A stretch of DNA of 37,500 bases from contig WBZZ01000961.1 of assembly GCA_019918135.1 (NCBI GenBank), positions 37,501 through 75,000 on the forward strand, in the 5' to 3' direction. Position 1 is the first letter of the stretch. Each line of letters opens with the position of its first letter. Origin of the DNA: Paulinella micropora. Taxonomy: Eukaryota; Cercozoa; Imbricatea; Euglyphida; Paulinellidae. The translations under genes and the position numbers were made by a program. Under the pieces are notes generated by a model. That model saw nothing but the letters and a program-made list of their open reading frames with translations. It made no database searches and was not told the origin of the DNA. This document shows positions 10,466 through 21,212 of this stretch, piece by piece.

Positions 10466-11056
10466 TCATTTAATTAAAGATAAGGCTGTCTGTGTCTTTA
10501 GGTGAGCGTTCGCTGGCGTGCGCGCGAATTGGCAGAATCGGTAATGTGCTGCCCAATCATTCTTTTGACAAGAAAGATTGCAGTACTTTACCAATTGACA
10601 GCCGCTGCAGCTACTACTAGTAGTAGACAGTTTATGTTCGTGTTTGTGTTGTCTGTCGCAGTGTTCGCAGAAGGTTGGGGGGCGAGGTGGAGATGAGGGT
10701 AAGCCAATAGGTATCATGCCATTATCGTGATATAGAACGCATTCATTGCATATATTTGGCTTGCTTTGCCAACCAGATGGTAAGATGTTGAAACGTAATC
10801 GGTAGGACCAGTAGTCCATTTCAACTAACTTAGCATGGTTGAATGCAAAGTGAACATCGTCAGCCCAAAAAGCGGGTGCGTCAGGGAAAACAGGATGGGA
10901 GTCTGATGCAGGGAAAACAGGATGGGAGTCTGATGTTTCAAGTAACACTTCGGGCGAGCGAAGTGCTGCTGGAAGTTCCTTTCCACATCTTATTTTTGGT
11001 CTGTGCCAGGGGTCGCCTGGTATGGGTTTTCCTGAGCGGTTGAGTGGTGTGATCAT
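10466..11056 (-). CDS. MYND-type zinc-finger protein upstream of the gag fragment
   Basis: 196-residue ORF with a C-terminal MYND finger: CEHCDRQHKHEHK, then CSGCQLVKYCNLSCQKNDW and HYRFC, giving the C-x2-C, C-x2-C, YC-x3-C, H-x3-C ligand order. MYND fingers normally bind proline-rich peptides. The N-terminal 120 residues are unfamiliar and include a second CNEC pair. A 27-base tandem duplication at 10882-10935 repeats the nine residues around SDSHPVFPA. It lies about 260 bases upstream of the minus-strand gag in the same orientation, so it may be an element-encoded protein. A host-gene fragment is equally possible. Confidence 0.55.
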   Translation of the reverse strand: MITPLNRSGKPIPGDPWHRPKIRCGKELPAALRSPEVLLETSDSHPVFPASDSHPVFPDAPAFWADDVHFAFNHAKLVEMDYWSYRLRFNILPSGWQSKPNICNECVLYHDNGMIPIGLPSSPPRPPTFCEHCDRQHKHEHKLSTTSSSCSGCQLVKYCNLSCQKNDWAAHYRFCQFARTPANAHLKTQTALSLIK

Positions 11057-11225
11057 CTCCTCTCAAAAGATGTACTGCCTAGTTGCGGGATAGGCAGTGT
11101 TAACTACCGATTCGCTCTATTCGCCTATCAACGCTTGATGCGTTACGAAATTATTCCCACTGGGGAACAATCTCTGCGAATAGCTGCGAAACGGCCGCTC
11201 TCGATAGAAGGAGACCATCCGCGCA

Positions 11226-14200
11226 ATGTTCCGGCGTCTGGCTGGATTCCCAACATACGATCCAGTCAAAGGAAATAGGATCCAAATTCAAGGATATATA
11301 GACCTCAATAAGCGTCTGAGACAGGATCCCTACCGCCAGATCAAGCCGTTTACGATGGTCTTCTTCAACACATCTCAGACACCAGTGGTCAACCCTACAA
11401 CCACAGACAAGAACAGTCAATGTTTGCTTGGCTCTGCACCAAATATTCACACCGTTTTTGACTCTGGAACAAATCGAACAATCGTTCATCCAAAATCATC
11501 GATTGCATTGATCACGTGACCACCGGCCCCGCTGCACACCTGTCAGGCATATCACCCGAAACCATACAAATTACTAAGAAGGCGACATTCCACTGGGAGA
11601 CAATACCAAGAGAAGGTAGCGCCTCCTCCCTGACTCTCTGATAGCTGATAGCACGCCGTACTCATTGGTTTCACCTGGCATATTAGATAACAAGCATGGA
11701 TATGCAGCGATCTTGCAAAATAATCAAGCTATAGTGCTACACCACTCAATCAAGATTGACCCTAGCTTGATCAAAATTAGAGGAAGAATGTTGCCCAACT
11801 TGCTTTATCGATCAGACACAAGAGATGACACACCACTTGACCCCAACAGATGTTTTTTCCCACAAGCACAAACACAAAAAAACACAGACGTCAGGGTCAA
11901 CTTCAGTGTCAACCGCAAAGCTAGCAAACAAGCCATCACAGCATTAAATGCACATAGACTCAGCGGTAATGGCATGGCAAAGGCTATGAAATAAGTAGTA
12001 GCAGCACTAGGTAGAACAATCAAAGATCCCCTCTGGGAAACTAAACTTGCTCACCTGCCATGCATGCACAATGAGCTCACTTCGCAAGCTTCCTTTCTTC
12101 ACAGACCACGAACTCTTAGACCAACAGTTCAAAACTTTTGAAGCACTTTGCATGGATTTCAAGGTTCCCAAGTATACAGCATCGTTGCAAGGCAATTACT
12201 ATATACTTTTGATCCTTGAGACCAAAGGCAAATTTTCCTTCAAAATTTATCTTCCTTCAAGGAAGGCACAACTTTACCTCCCATGGGTGGTCAAGGTGTT
12301 TGCCTTCTTTGAACGACAGACCGGCGTGAAGATTAAGCAAATCAGGCTGGATGGTGAGTTTATCTCTACTGGCCTTGTTGAACATTGCAACAACAAAAGA
12401 ATTATTATGAAACAAACCCCACCGGGTGAGCCTCGTCTTAATTCCATTGCTGAACGCGATTTTCAAACAGGCACGAAGGCGAGCTAACGCAATCATGCTC
12501 GACACAAAATTCCCCAACAATTTGTGGGAAGAGTGCGAAAGAGCAGAACACGCAACAAGGATGATCACCCCACACTCATCCGGAAAATACAAAAGTCAAT
12601 CTCCTTATGAAGTCACCCTCAAAAAAGAAATTCCCTTTGGATTTTTGCGCCCATTCGGTTGCTTAGCATTCGTTCGTGTGCAAAAAGGCTTGAACAGACC
12701 AATTGCACAACCGTGATCACTTATTGGCTTCAACATTTTTCGCCGCCTTTACCGGATTTTGGTAAAAGGGATAGCAACAATTGTTGAAGCCCGCAACGTG
12801 AAGTTCGACATATGGGAAAGAGGACATACAGCAAAAGTGTTGCAGCGACCTTGGGAGTTTGACAACCCTCCCATTCCTCAACCAAACCCTCTCCCCAACG
12901 AACTCGCCCAAACGGTCGACCAAAAGGTTAACATAAAAACGGTTCGACACAGTCCGGTAACGACCCCGGTCTGCCAACCTTTCAGCTCAATGATGACGAC
13001 GACGACGATAACGGGCACTCGCTCGACGACCAACCGGTACATCCACCTGAACCACCCCCACAACTACCTCAGAAGAAGAAGAACACACTGTCGTCAGACA
13101 GAGACGACCCCCATCTACTTCTCAGCTCAATTTACGTGGTTCGGTTGGTCCAAATGTCCGTCGCTCATTACGTTTTTCAGCCAGCTCTAGTGGAAACAGG
13201 TCAAATGCTAGTCATAGACTTGGTTTCCCTTTGTCCTCTGCTAGCGGTCTGCTTGCCCCACGCGACATCAACGGCAACATATCATCAAGCAACATCATAG
13301 CAACACCAAGAGGGAGAAAGCAAACACCTGCAACCCACCCCACCCATCATGTTAGCCTAGCTCAAGACAGTCAGACTGCTTCTTTCTTTGATGTTGCTGC
13401 GGCATGCAACCTCGAGCATAGTGAGACAGACCTAGCTGATTTGCAACAGGACGCATATGACGAGCAAGCATATGACGAGCCCTTTTGTTTCTTTACACGT
13501 GCGTTGCAAATACCACAAAAGGAAGTACACCAACATCCGGAAGTGGTTGCAGCACGCAAGAAAGAAATTGAAGGCCTCTTCAAGGCTGGATGTTTTCGTT
13601 GGGTTCCCAGAGCTAACGCCTATCCTGACAACATCAAATTAATCCATACTGGATCTGTTGATGCTGTCAAGATAGACGAAGCAACTGGAAACCATAAGTT
13701 CAAGAGTAGACTTGTAATGTTTGGCAACCTTATGAGTCCGTTCAGTCACTACTCACCTTACGATAAGTCAGCACCTGTATGTTACCGCATGGTCATGCTT
13801 ACCGTCCTGTCGATCACTGCAGCACTTGGCTTTGATTTTGTTGTCATAGACTTCACGCAAGCATATAGTCAGGCGGACATGATTGACATTGTATATGCCA
13901 TCCCACCCGACGATTTCGAGGACTTTCGAGACCCCGAAAAGCCGAAGGATGACATATTGCAAGTCCTCAAAGCACTGTATGGTTCACCTCAGGCAGGTCG
14001 TAGATGGCACGATAAGGTAGCACGAAAGCTACGGAAGCTAGGTTACACACAGTCAACCATAGACGCTTGCTTGTTCTTTCTCCAATGCAAAGAAAAGAAC
14101 TGTCCCCCGGTTTTTACTAAGGACCCATCTTCCATGCCTCGGATCCTCTTAGTAAGAACCGATGACGTTCTTACTTTTTACAGACACCATTCACAGGTAG

Positions 14201-14620
14201 CCATTCTTTGCAAAGGCTTAATGAAAGAACAGCTAGTCTTCACAGTTCACGAAAAGGCCAAAGTTTTTTGTGGGATACAATTCAAACGTACGCCCACTGG
14301 CCTTCTCGTTCACCAGCGTACATAAACTCGTAGCCTCTTGGATGATCACGGCTTCTCACAAGCCAACCCAGTGCCAAACCTGGCCACCGTCCAAGAGCCG
14401 ACTGCGGCCGCTGAAGACGCATTCTTGCGTAAATGGTCACTCGCTACCCTAACAGGTGAATGTTCATGGTTAGCAACACAAACACGTCCAGACATATCGT
14501 TTGCCACTAACAATATGTCAGTTTACTCACATCATGAGCCAGGCGTAGCTTATAGTTTGTGCACCCGGATCTTTCGATACCTACAAGAAGGGGAACGAGG
14601 CTTATTCTACCCATAATAGG
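11226..14620 (+). pseudogene. Copia-class pol (protease, integrase, RT), decayed and 3'-truncated
   Basis: The coding pieces run in Copia order. The aspartic protease motif FDSGTNRTIV is near 11456-11486. A pre-integrase segment follows around 11665-12100 and CHACTMSSLRKLPF near 12050-12100. The integrase core has MDFKVP, IKQIRLDGEF and SIAER near 12150-12455 as the D, D, E set. A connector follows, then the RT in 13231-14325 with FVVIDFTQAYSQADM, LKALYGSPQAGRRWHDK and VRTDDVLTF, where the usual YVDD reads RTDD. After a break the RT tail continues with ECSWLATQTRPDISFATNN and ends near 14616. Stops or frameshifts occur near 11519, 11640, 11994, 12485, 12715, 13190 and 14325. RNase H and the 3' LTR are missing, and the AT-rich virus-like block begins right after. 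Clearly non-functional. Confidence 0.9.
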
Positions 14621-14683
14621 CGGTGGTCTGTGAAGTCTAGTTGTATTATTAGACATTAGGGAATACGACTGCTCGGATTTCTA

Positions 14684-16041
14684 CTAATTGGTTTGCTTGG
14701 TCTTGTAATATATTAAGTAAAGTTTATTTTCTTTTTCTAAATTGATCACCTTTTCCGTCATGTGTTGAAAAGCACTGACTAATATTGGTATAAAGTCTGT
14801 ATATGTTATGCCTTCAAGGTAGCCATCTCCATCGTCTGCTTTTATTCCGCTTTCAGATACAAATTCAGGAAATATTTTTTTAACTTCAATAAATCCGTGG
14901 TTCTTTTTTTCTTTCTTTTTGTCCGTTTTCAAATAATATGAACAACAATTTATTTTCATTAATTTCTCACAGCATTCACTACATTCTAATGTTTTAATAT
15001 CTGATTTTAATCGCCTGTCCGATGAGTTTGTCCATGCTCCGTTAAGAGGAACATAATTATAACTGCCAGAAGGCTCGCCTGTAGAGTTTGAAGTAGTCCA
15101 AGCATGAAGCAAACCAGTTGTAGAAACAATTATACCATAATTTGAATATTCTCCCGATTTCAAATATATTTGTGGGTCATTAGTAGAACTTGGTCTTTGT
15201 CTTATTGTTAAAGAACTGCTGGATGTTGTTGGAAGAGTTAATGTTGAAGAACAACTTATAGCACTCTGAGCATAGATAACTCCACTTCCCATCGCATAAA
15301 AATTTAAGTCTTGATTGGTATTGCTTCCCGTAGCATATATTGAATTATAACCAAAACCAACTCCCTGTGTCCCGTTGCTGTGTCTGAATTCAACACCGGC
15401 AGAGGATGCTCCAAGATTGGCTGTGACATATAATCCGACTGGTGTAGCCTGAGACCCACTTCTTGCTTCTCCTCTTATATCTGCCGTACTATTAACAACA
15501 GATATGCCAGCATTTGCGGTTATTGCCCCCGTATTGCTTATGTTCATCGCCTCGCTAAATGCTATGACTCCTCCAAGTGATACTCCGGATTTGTAGTTAA
15601 AAGCAAGTTTATCACTTATTTTGTATATTTGAAAGTTTGAGCCCGGGTCACTTGATTTGCAGCCACCACCCTGCCAATAACTATCAAAACTTAAAGCAAT
15701 ATTGTTGATTTTAAAGCGAGCCGACCATCAAAACGGTTATCAGTCCAATAATAATTAAGCCCTTCTTTTAGGTCTGTTGTTGATTTTAAAGCGAGACGTG
15801 TGTCAAATCGCGCATCAGTATAATAAAGATTTATTGGGACGGCATCTTCTGGCACTCTGTCTGTGTTTAAACCCACTATGTTGGTATTGGTTAGGTCTGA
15901 GTTAGCGATTGAAAGGCTATCTGTCGCGATTTCTGACAAGCCGAGTAATGATTTATATTGCGACATTGATTGTATACAAAGATTTTGAAAAAATCTTTGA
16001 GCAAAATCTTTTTTTGTTAAACTTTTTCTAAAAAATTTCAA
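14684..16041 (-). pseudogene. Virus-like fibre protein with S74 intramolecular chaperone end, one frameshift
   Basis: The N-terminal part (15691-16041) has the fibre-type repeats YYTDARFDTRLALKSTTDL and YYWTDNRFDGRLALKST, of the kind seen in phage and giant-virus adhesins. The frame then breaks between about 15690 and 15720, and coding resumes in another frame through 15547 to 14684. The second part has a beta-rich, S/T/G-rich shaft. It ends in a Peptidase_S74-like domain with SSDRRLKSDIKTL near 15000-15030, HGFIEVKKIFPEFV, YTDFIPILVSAFQHMTEKV and a final coiled-coil stretch. Such domains trimerise the fibre and cleave themselves off. The usual GFIAQEV motif lacks AQ here. It is divergent from the acidic-protein gene at 16090. 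Confidence 0.75.
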
Positions 16042-16089
16042 TTAATTAATTATTTTTAAAAATACTAAAATGTAATAATCTTAGTATAA
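16042..16089. promoter_or_regulatory. 48-bp AT-only-like divergent promoter region
   Basis: Separates the minus-strand fibre gene from the plus-strand acidic-protein gene and is almost wholly A and T. A GTATAA sits directly before the ATG at 16090. Similar TATA words precede three other starts in the block: TATAAT at 16624, ATATAA at 18134 and ATATAG at 18454. Confidence 0.45.
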
Positions 16090-16482
16090 ATGCCGTCTCC
16101 CGAAGCAAGTCGTAAGAGCTGGGGTAAGGCTGTGGAAAGTATTAAGAGCAAAAAGCAACATAAGGTTGAAATAGCGAAAGAGAAATTAGCAAAATGTACA
16201 AATGCTTATGTAGGCGATGATGAAGAGATGGAGGAAAAGATAAACCGCATGACCGAAATGGGTGTTGCTAATGATATCATTAATGGAAAAGACCAAGATG
16301 ATACACCTGAAGAAAGTAGTGAGAGTGATGAAGAATGTGATTTTACAGACATTATCGCAGAAAAGATGGCTAAAATGAAAATAAGAAGAAAGAAAGCGGA
16401 AGAAAAGAAGAAAGTAAGTAAAAAGCCTGTGCCTGAGCCTGAACCTGATGAGAGCGAAAGCGAAAGTGAAGAAAGTGAGTAG
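16090..16482 (+). CDS. Acidic, lysine-rich coiled protein of the virus-like block
   Basis: 130 residues starting MPSPEASRKSWGKAVESIK. The middle is charged, with an acidic run around DTPEESSESDEE, followed by KKVSKKPVPEPEPDESESES. The reading frame ends at TAG (16480-16482), but similar charged coding continues in frame to TAA near 16546, so the TAG may be a later nonsense change. No fold recognised. Its place between fibre and integrase suggests a virion or nucleic-acid-packaging accessory protein, which is inference only. Confidence 0.6.
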   Translation: MPSPEASRKSWGKAVESIKSKKQHKVEIAKEKLAKCTNAYVGDDEEMEEKINRMTEMGVANDIINGKDQDDTPEESSESDEECDFTDIIAEKMAKMKIRRKKAEEKKKVSKKPVPEPEPDESESESEESE

Positions 16483-16623
16483 GAAGAACCTGTAAAGAAA
16501 ACTAAAAGTAAAAAGTCAAGCAGTGTAAGTGTAAAAGTGTATAATTAATCTTCTGGTGGTGCTAAGAAAGAAAAAAATAATGATGATGTCTCAAGGATGT
16601 TTTTAAAATTCTAATAATATAAT

Positions 16624-17558
16624 ATGGACTACAAACATAGTCAGCAACAACAACAAGAAACTCCTGAGCAGACCGAGCGGAAAGAAAAACTGGAAGAAGC
16701 AATTGAAATACACAAGCAATCAAAGCCCGCTAAGATATGGAACACAATAACTGCCCCCGAGGCTAAACCACTAAGCCAAGTATTTATTGACTTAATGGAT
16801 ATGTCAAAGGTTGCAACAAAGAAAGGTAATGCTAACTATAATTTCGGAATAGTAGCCATTGATGTCTATAGCCGTCGTGGGTGGATTGAACCAATTAAAA
16901 ATAAAACTACAGGTTATGTTTTGGAAGGATAAAAAAAATATTTACAAAAGAAGTCCCTAAAAGTATTACTTCAGATAATGGCGGTGAGTTTAAGGGGCAA
17001 GTGGCTGACTATTTTAGACAAAACAATATTGAGCACAGACCGGTTCAAGTAGGAGACCACAGAACAATTGGAATAATAGATAGATTTATTAGAACAATAC
17101 GAAATGAATTAAATTTAATATGGGAATTTAATGAAAATTTTCAATGGGTGCCGATTATTCATGAGGTTGTTGATCCTTATAGTAAAACATATCATACAAC
17201 AATAAAAGCAGTTCCTATTAATGTTTATGAAGGAACTGAAAAGAACACTCAGGAAATATACAGAAATCCTTTAATTAATGAATACCCTAAAGGAACAAGA
17301 GTGAGAAAGGAATTAGAAAGAACTATTTTTTCTAAAGGTGATAAACAATTCAGTAAAACTATATTTAAGGTTAAGGGCCGTAAGTGCTTTAAAGTTATCC
17401 TATCTGAAGAGGACTTAGTAAGGCCTAGTGAATTATTAAAGACTAATGTTGATGAGCAACCGGAAGAAGAAGAACCGGCAGAGCAGTTAGCCGATAAAGT
17501 TAAACAAATTACGAAAGAAAAAAAGACGAAAGAACAACTAAAAACGAGAAAGTATTGA
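16624..17558 (+). pseudogene. Retroviral-type (rve) integrase of Polinton/giant-virus style, one frameshift
   Basis: The first piece, 16624-16932, ends at TAA in a run of eight A (16931-16938), and the second frame carries on to 17558. Core motifs are VFIDLMDMSKV (first D), AIDVYSRRGW, SITSDNGGEFKG (second D) and GIIDRFIRTIRNEL. In the last motif the usual catalytic E position reads D. The C-terminal segment has YPKGTRVRKE and FKVKGRKCFKVILSEEDLVRPSELL, resembling the SH3/chromo-like tail of Polinton integrases. It ends in an acidic and lysine-rich extension. Such enzymes insert element DNA into the host genome. No Copia gag or RT belongs to it. Composition is AT-rich, like its neighbours and unlike the flanking Copia sequence. 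Confidence 0.8.
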
Positions 17559-17624
17559 CAGCGATAATATAAGAACTTCAACACGATATAAAAAGAAAAA
17601 AGATATTATGGGTTTATAATATTT

Positions 17625-18134
17625 TTAATTATTTTTGGCTTGAATGTATTTCTTATGTTTTGCGGTTGCCTCATGAATTTCTTTTCCATTTCTCCTAATA
17701 ATTGAACCACATTCAAATTTTATTTTTTCTATACTTAAATCATCATTTGAAAGATTAATTCCTTTCATTCTTAATTCGTGATTACTTGATAAAAGATGTC
17801 GTGCTTTGTAAGCATTTGTTGTCTCTTCACCACATTCACATATAAATTTTTTCTTCATCCATTCCTCATTCCATTCATTTTTGTATTGTTGTTTATTTTG
17901 CTTAACTCGTTCATCATTGTATTTTTTCCAAACTTCATATTTAGATCTTATGTTGTCTTCATAAAATCTATTTGCTTCCTCTAAGGCTTGTTCCTTATTT
18001 CTTTTTCCATTTATGCAAAAAATTTTAACTTTAATTTTGTTTTCCTCTCCCCACCTTACAACTACTATTGGGGATACGTCGTTGTTCATAACGTATACAC
18101 CTCCCTTGTTGATTTTCTGTGGAATGTCAGCCAT
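17625..18134 (-). CDS. AP2-like plus CECG zinc-finger protein of the virus-like block
   Basis: 169 residues. Residues 1-70 contain VVVRWGEENKIKVKIFCI and GKRNKEQALEEANRFYEDNI, a pattern like the short AP2-type DNA-binding domains of giant and Polinton-like viruses (strands ending in a K-F-x-I word, then a helix beginning EEA). Residues 95-169 hold two finger-like motifs, FICECGEET then H and SSNH, and IKFECGS then H and AKH. Repeated CECG...H-x5-H fingers are common in giant-virus proteins. It shares the first domain with the next ORF (18194-18454) and the ACACATATA word before the start codon. A DNA-binding or homing role is likely but unproven. Confidence 0.6.
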   Translation of the reverse strand: MADIPQKINKGGVYVMNNDVSPIVVVRWGEENKIKVKIFCINGKRNKEQALEEANRFYEDNIRSKYEVWKKYNDERVKQNKQQYKNEWNEEWMKKKFICECGEETTNAYKARHLLSSNHELRMKGINLSNDDLSIEKIKFECGSIIRRNGKEIHEATAKHKKYIQAKNN

Positions 18135-18193
18135 TTTATATGTGTTATTAATTCATATCCTTAAATGGAATTAAATTTATAACACATTAATAA

Positions 18194-18454
18194 TTATTTA
18201 CAGATGATTGTTCTTGTTTCTTTATCGTAGTTATTTTTCCATTCCTCATATTCAGGTATTATATTTTCCGCGTGATACTTCTTTGCTTCTTCCAGTGCTT
18301 GCTCTTTTGATTTTTTCTTTCCGATGCAGAAACTCTTACACATAACCTTTCCTCCTTCTCTCCATGGAACTTTTACCATTGGTCTCTTTTCGTTATTCTT
18401 TACCATAACACAACATCTGGACATTCTAAATCTTGGAGTGTCTTTGTTTGTCAT
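18194..18454 (-). CDS. Small AP2-like paralogue of the preceding protein
   Basis: 86 residues, starting MTNKDTPRFRMSRC. It carries MVKVPWREGGKVMCKSFCIG and KSKEQALEEAKKYHAENI, closely parallel to the first domain of the neighbour at 17625-18134. It has no zinc fingers and ends soon after the domain, so it is either a natural short version or a truncated copy. ACACATATAGG lies immediately before the ATG, matching the neighbour's ACACATATAAA. Tandem paralogues in one orientation suggest a local duplication. Confidence 0.55.
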   Translation of the reverse strand: MTNKDTPRFRMSRCCVMVKNNEKRPMVKVPWREGGKVMCKSFCIGKKKSKEQALEEAKKYHAENIIPEYEEWKNNYDKETRTIICK

Positions 18455-19626
18455 CCTATATGTGTCTTTATTTTATTTACTTAAATAATAATTATTTACA
18501 GATAGCAGTTTTTCTTTCTTTTGTCTATCTGTATTTGTTATAAATAGGTAGCCTTAAAACTAAATAAAGACATTAATGTCCAGATCAGGAAAAATGAAAA
18601 AACTTAAAACCACACACCGCAAAAAACAGAAAAGGAAATAGAAACAAAACCACCGAAACCTTAGAGTGCGCGGTACCGCGGTACCGCATTACCGCATTAC
18701 CGCATAATTCAATCATGAGTGAAAGTCTCATCATGTCGAAAAATAGAACGAAATTTATGATAAGAGAGATTTCAATGAAATTGTTGTTTTGAACTTAGAG
18801 AGAATAGGTAGAGGAAATTATGAATAACGGCTCTTAGTGTGGTTTCTGTGATGAAACTGCACTGAACATCCGTCCGGAAGTGGCCCCCTATACTACTATA
18901 CCAGTAGATATGACAACGAGAGTAACATTGGAACGACTCTAGATCTAGATCTGCATCCTAGCTACTAGAGCTATAGCGCGGCCTGATCCATGAAGCACGT
19001 AATTATACTAGTTATAAAGCATATACAAAGTATATATCTAGTATATATACAAATTAAAAATTTGAGTTTTCGTGCGCATGCTCAGGAATGTCAAGAATAG
19101 TGATACGCCGAAGACTAGTGGCATCAGATACATAAGCTTGCATAGCGAACTCCGGATCCAACGCAACATCAGATGTAGACTTGCAATTGTGATGCAGCCG
19201 AATATATCTGTCCTTGAGTTCTCTGAGACGTCAACGTCTTGCCCAACGTGTTATGTTTCTCTTATGAAGCTTATGGTTAGGATATTTCGTAACAAATGAT
19301 GCAGGTAGATTATCTGCAGTAAACTTTGGTTTTCTGACTAGTCTGATCATGAGGTACTTAATCACTTGCAGAGCAAGCTCAGCTTGTGTCTGCAGACGGA
19401 GTCTAGCATTGTAAGTCTTGTTGCTGCACTACTTACAAGCTGAGCTTGCAATTGCATCCATGCTTAAGCAAGCTTAAGTGATAAAATAGATTGAGCCTTG
19501 GAAGAATATCGATCGATGTCTGCTAGTTGGCTTTGCACATTGTCTGTTGCATCGTCGGACGCATGAGAAGTACTCACTGTATTTGCATGCGTATGATCAA
19601 TCTTAGCTTTTTTGATCGATTGAACT
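18455..19626. other. Non-coding flank of the virus-like block
   Basis: No supported gene. Features noted are tandem GGTACCGC/GCATTACC words at about 18672-18702, a TATATACAAAGTATATAT-like palindromic patch near 19020-19050, and a 15-bp inverted repeat (GCAAGCTCAGCTTGT at about 19373, complement at about 19436). I could not find terminal inverted repeats marking the right end of the virus-like block. Confidence 0.5.
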
Positions 19627-21093
19627 GCTGTCAAACAAGAACAAAAAGACAGTTCTTCTTCTTCTAGCTCTGCTCAACCTAGCACCTCTTCTACCTCATC
19701 AACTACCGAACAGAAAGGCTCTGCTCGAATCCCTATTCTAACTGCAGACTCTAGACCTAATCCTATCCTTGGGTCTTTATCGACAGATAGATACTATCAG
19801 AGGGTAGAGGAAAGAAGAAAGATGAAAAATAATCGATTCATTTTTTCTCTCTTAAGTCAGTCCTGTAATAAGGACAAGAAAGCGACGTCAGTTATCATGA
19901 CGGCCGGTACTGACGGGATCGAATGTTTCATGGCGTTGAGGAAACGATATGGTGGACTTGATCTCGTAAAATGGAAAGAACGTCAAGACTTTCTTGACTA
20001 TTCTTATCTTAAGAGGGTTCAAAACGTGAGATCCTGGCTCTCTGTCTTCCATAGCAACATAGCTAATCATGATCAGGAGTCAGTCATGAGGGTTCCATAC
20101 CCTGAACTTGTGAAGACAGAGATGGTTAAGAAAAAGATTGAGCATCTGACTGAGTTCGACACTTATCGTAATATGGTCACCAGCCTCCTTCCGGAGGAAC
20201 GACCTGGTTGGGAGTCGTTTGTGAAAGTGATAGAACAGATAGCTCAGACCGAGGAGTCCAAGTCAAAGATGAAAAAGCTTTATGCATCGGCGGGTGGTTT
20301 CCGTTCCCCTTCATCTAAAGTTTCATCTGGTACTGGAACCCGAAGTGATCCCATTTCAATTAACCTTGTGGGAAACCAAGCCGGAAAAACACCCCACAAG
20401 GAAGGTTGTTTTAAATGCCATGGGGATCACCAGATTAAGATATATTTGGTTCCTTGCACCCTCCCCGAATGTCCTCGAGTTGGACATGTCCCTGTTAACT
20501 GCCCCATAAGGAGAAAAGCAGCAAGAATAGTCAACTTAGCTAAGGGGGTAGGAGAGCTGAGTCTGAAAGGTAAGACTAAGGAAGGCAGAAAACGGAGAAG
20601 AAAGATGAGACGACAGAAAGAAGAGGGACTGAAGGAGAAAAGGAAGCTAAAGACATCTGATTTCATCAAGAAGAGCACAGCTAAAGCAAAGACAATTAGA
20701 CTGAACGCAGGAGGTTATGATTCCTCTTCTTCCGGTAGTTCTGAAGAAGAAGGAGAGGAATCCGAAACTCATGGTTCAGATGAAGAGTCTGTTACTCTTG
20801 GTGAAGAAGAAGGAGAAGAGGGAGTAGGAGAGGTAGGATATATTAACTATATGTTAAGCATAAACATGAAAAGGAATAAACGGACAAAGAAGAGTCAGAT
20901 CTCTCATATGATAACACCCCACCTCCTTCCTCTTTTGCTCCACAAGCACCGCCACCTCACGCACCAGAATCGAGAGATGAGAAGAAAGAGAGAGCAACTA
21001 ACACAAATACAACACGCATGCTCACCCTTCTACCTCTCATTCACGATCCATTCCCGTCCTGAAAGACAACCTTTTTGCTACTCCCCAGGTTGA
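19627..21093 (+). pseudogene. Copia-type Gag, orphan copy on the plus strand
   Basis: The frame is open from about 19627. The first ATG is at 19822, but coding-like sequence (serine-rich, then DRYYQRVEERRK) continues upstream, so the true start is unclear. The gag core includes GIECFMALRKRYGGLDLVKW, VRSWLSVFHSNIANH and LLPEERPGWESFVKVIEQIA. A cysteine-rich knuckle CFKCHGDHQIK then C, C and H ends NCPIRRKA and parallels the minus-strand gag at 9.5 kb. After it come a basic tract and an acidic SSGSSEEEGEES stretch. Past about 20860 the frame turns atypical, so the 3' end is probably shifted. No pol follows. Confidence 0.65.
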
Positions 21094-21212
21094 CATGGCG
21101 GGTGATCCCACACCTCTAGGGGTAATTTATCCTATGGAGGATGGTTGGAGACTTCGACTCCCACACTACATCTCAACAATTCGTCCCAAACGACCCATAA
21201 AATTTATAAGGT

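Noticed and set aside
14617..18560. Terminal inverted repeats or target duplication around the virus-like block
   Set aside because: I compared both edges by eye and found no convincing match, so the block ends are given as gene limits only.
19072..19299. 75-codon ORF near the virus-like block
   Set aside because: No recognisable motif and ordinary length for chance.
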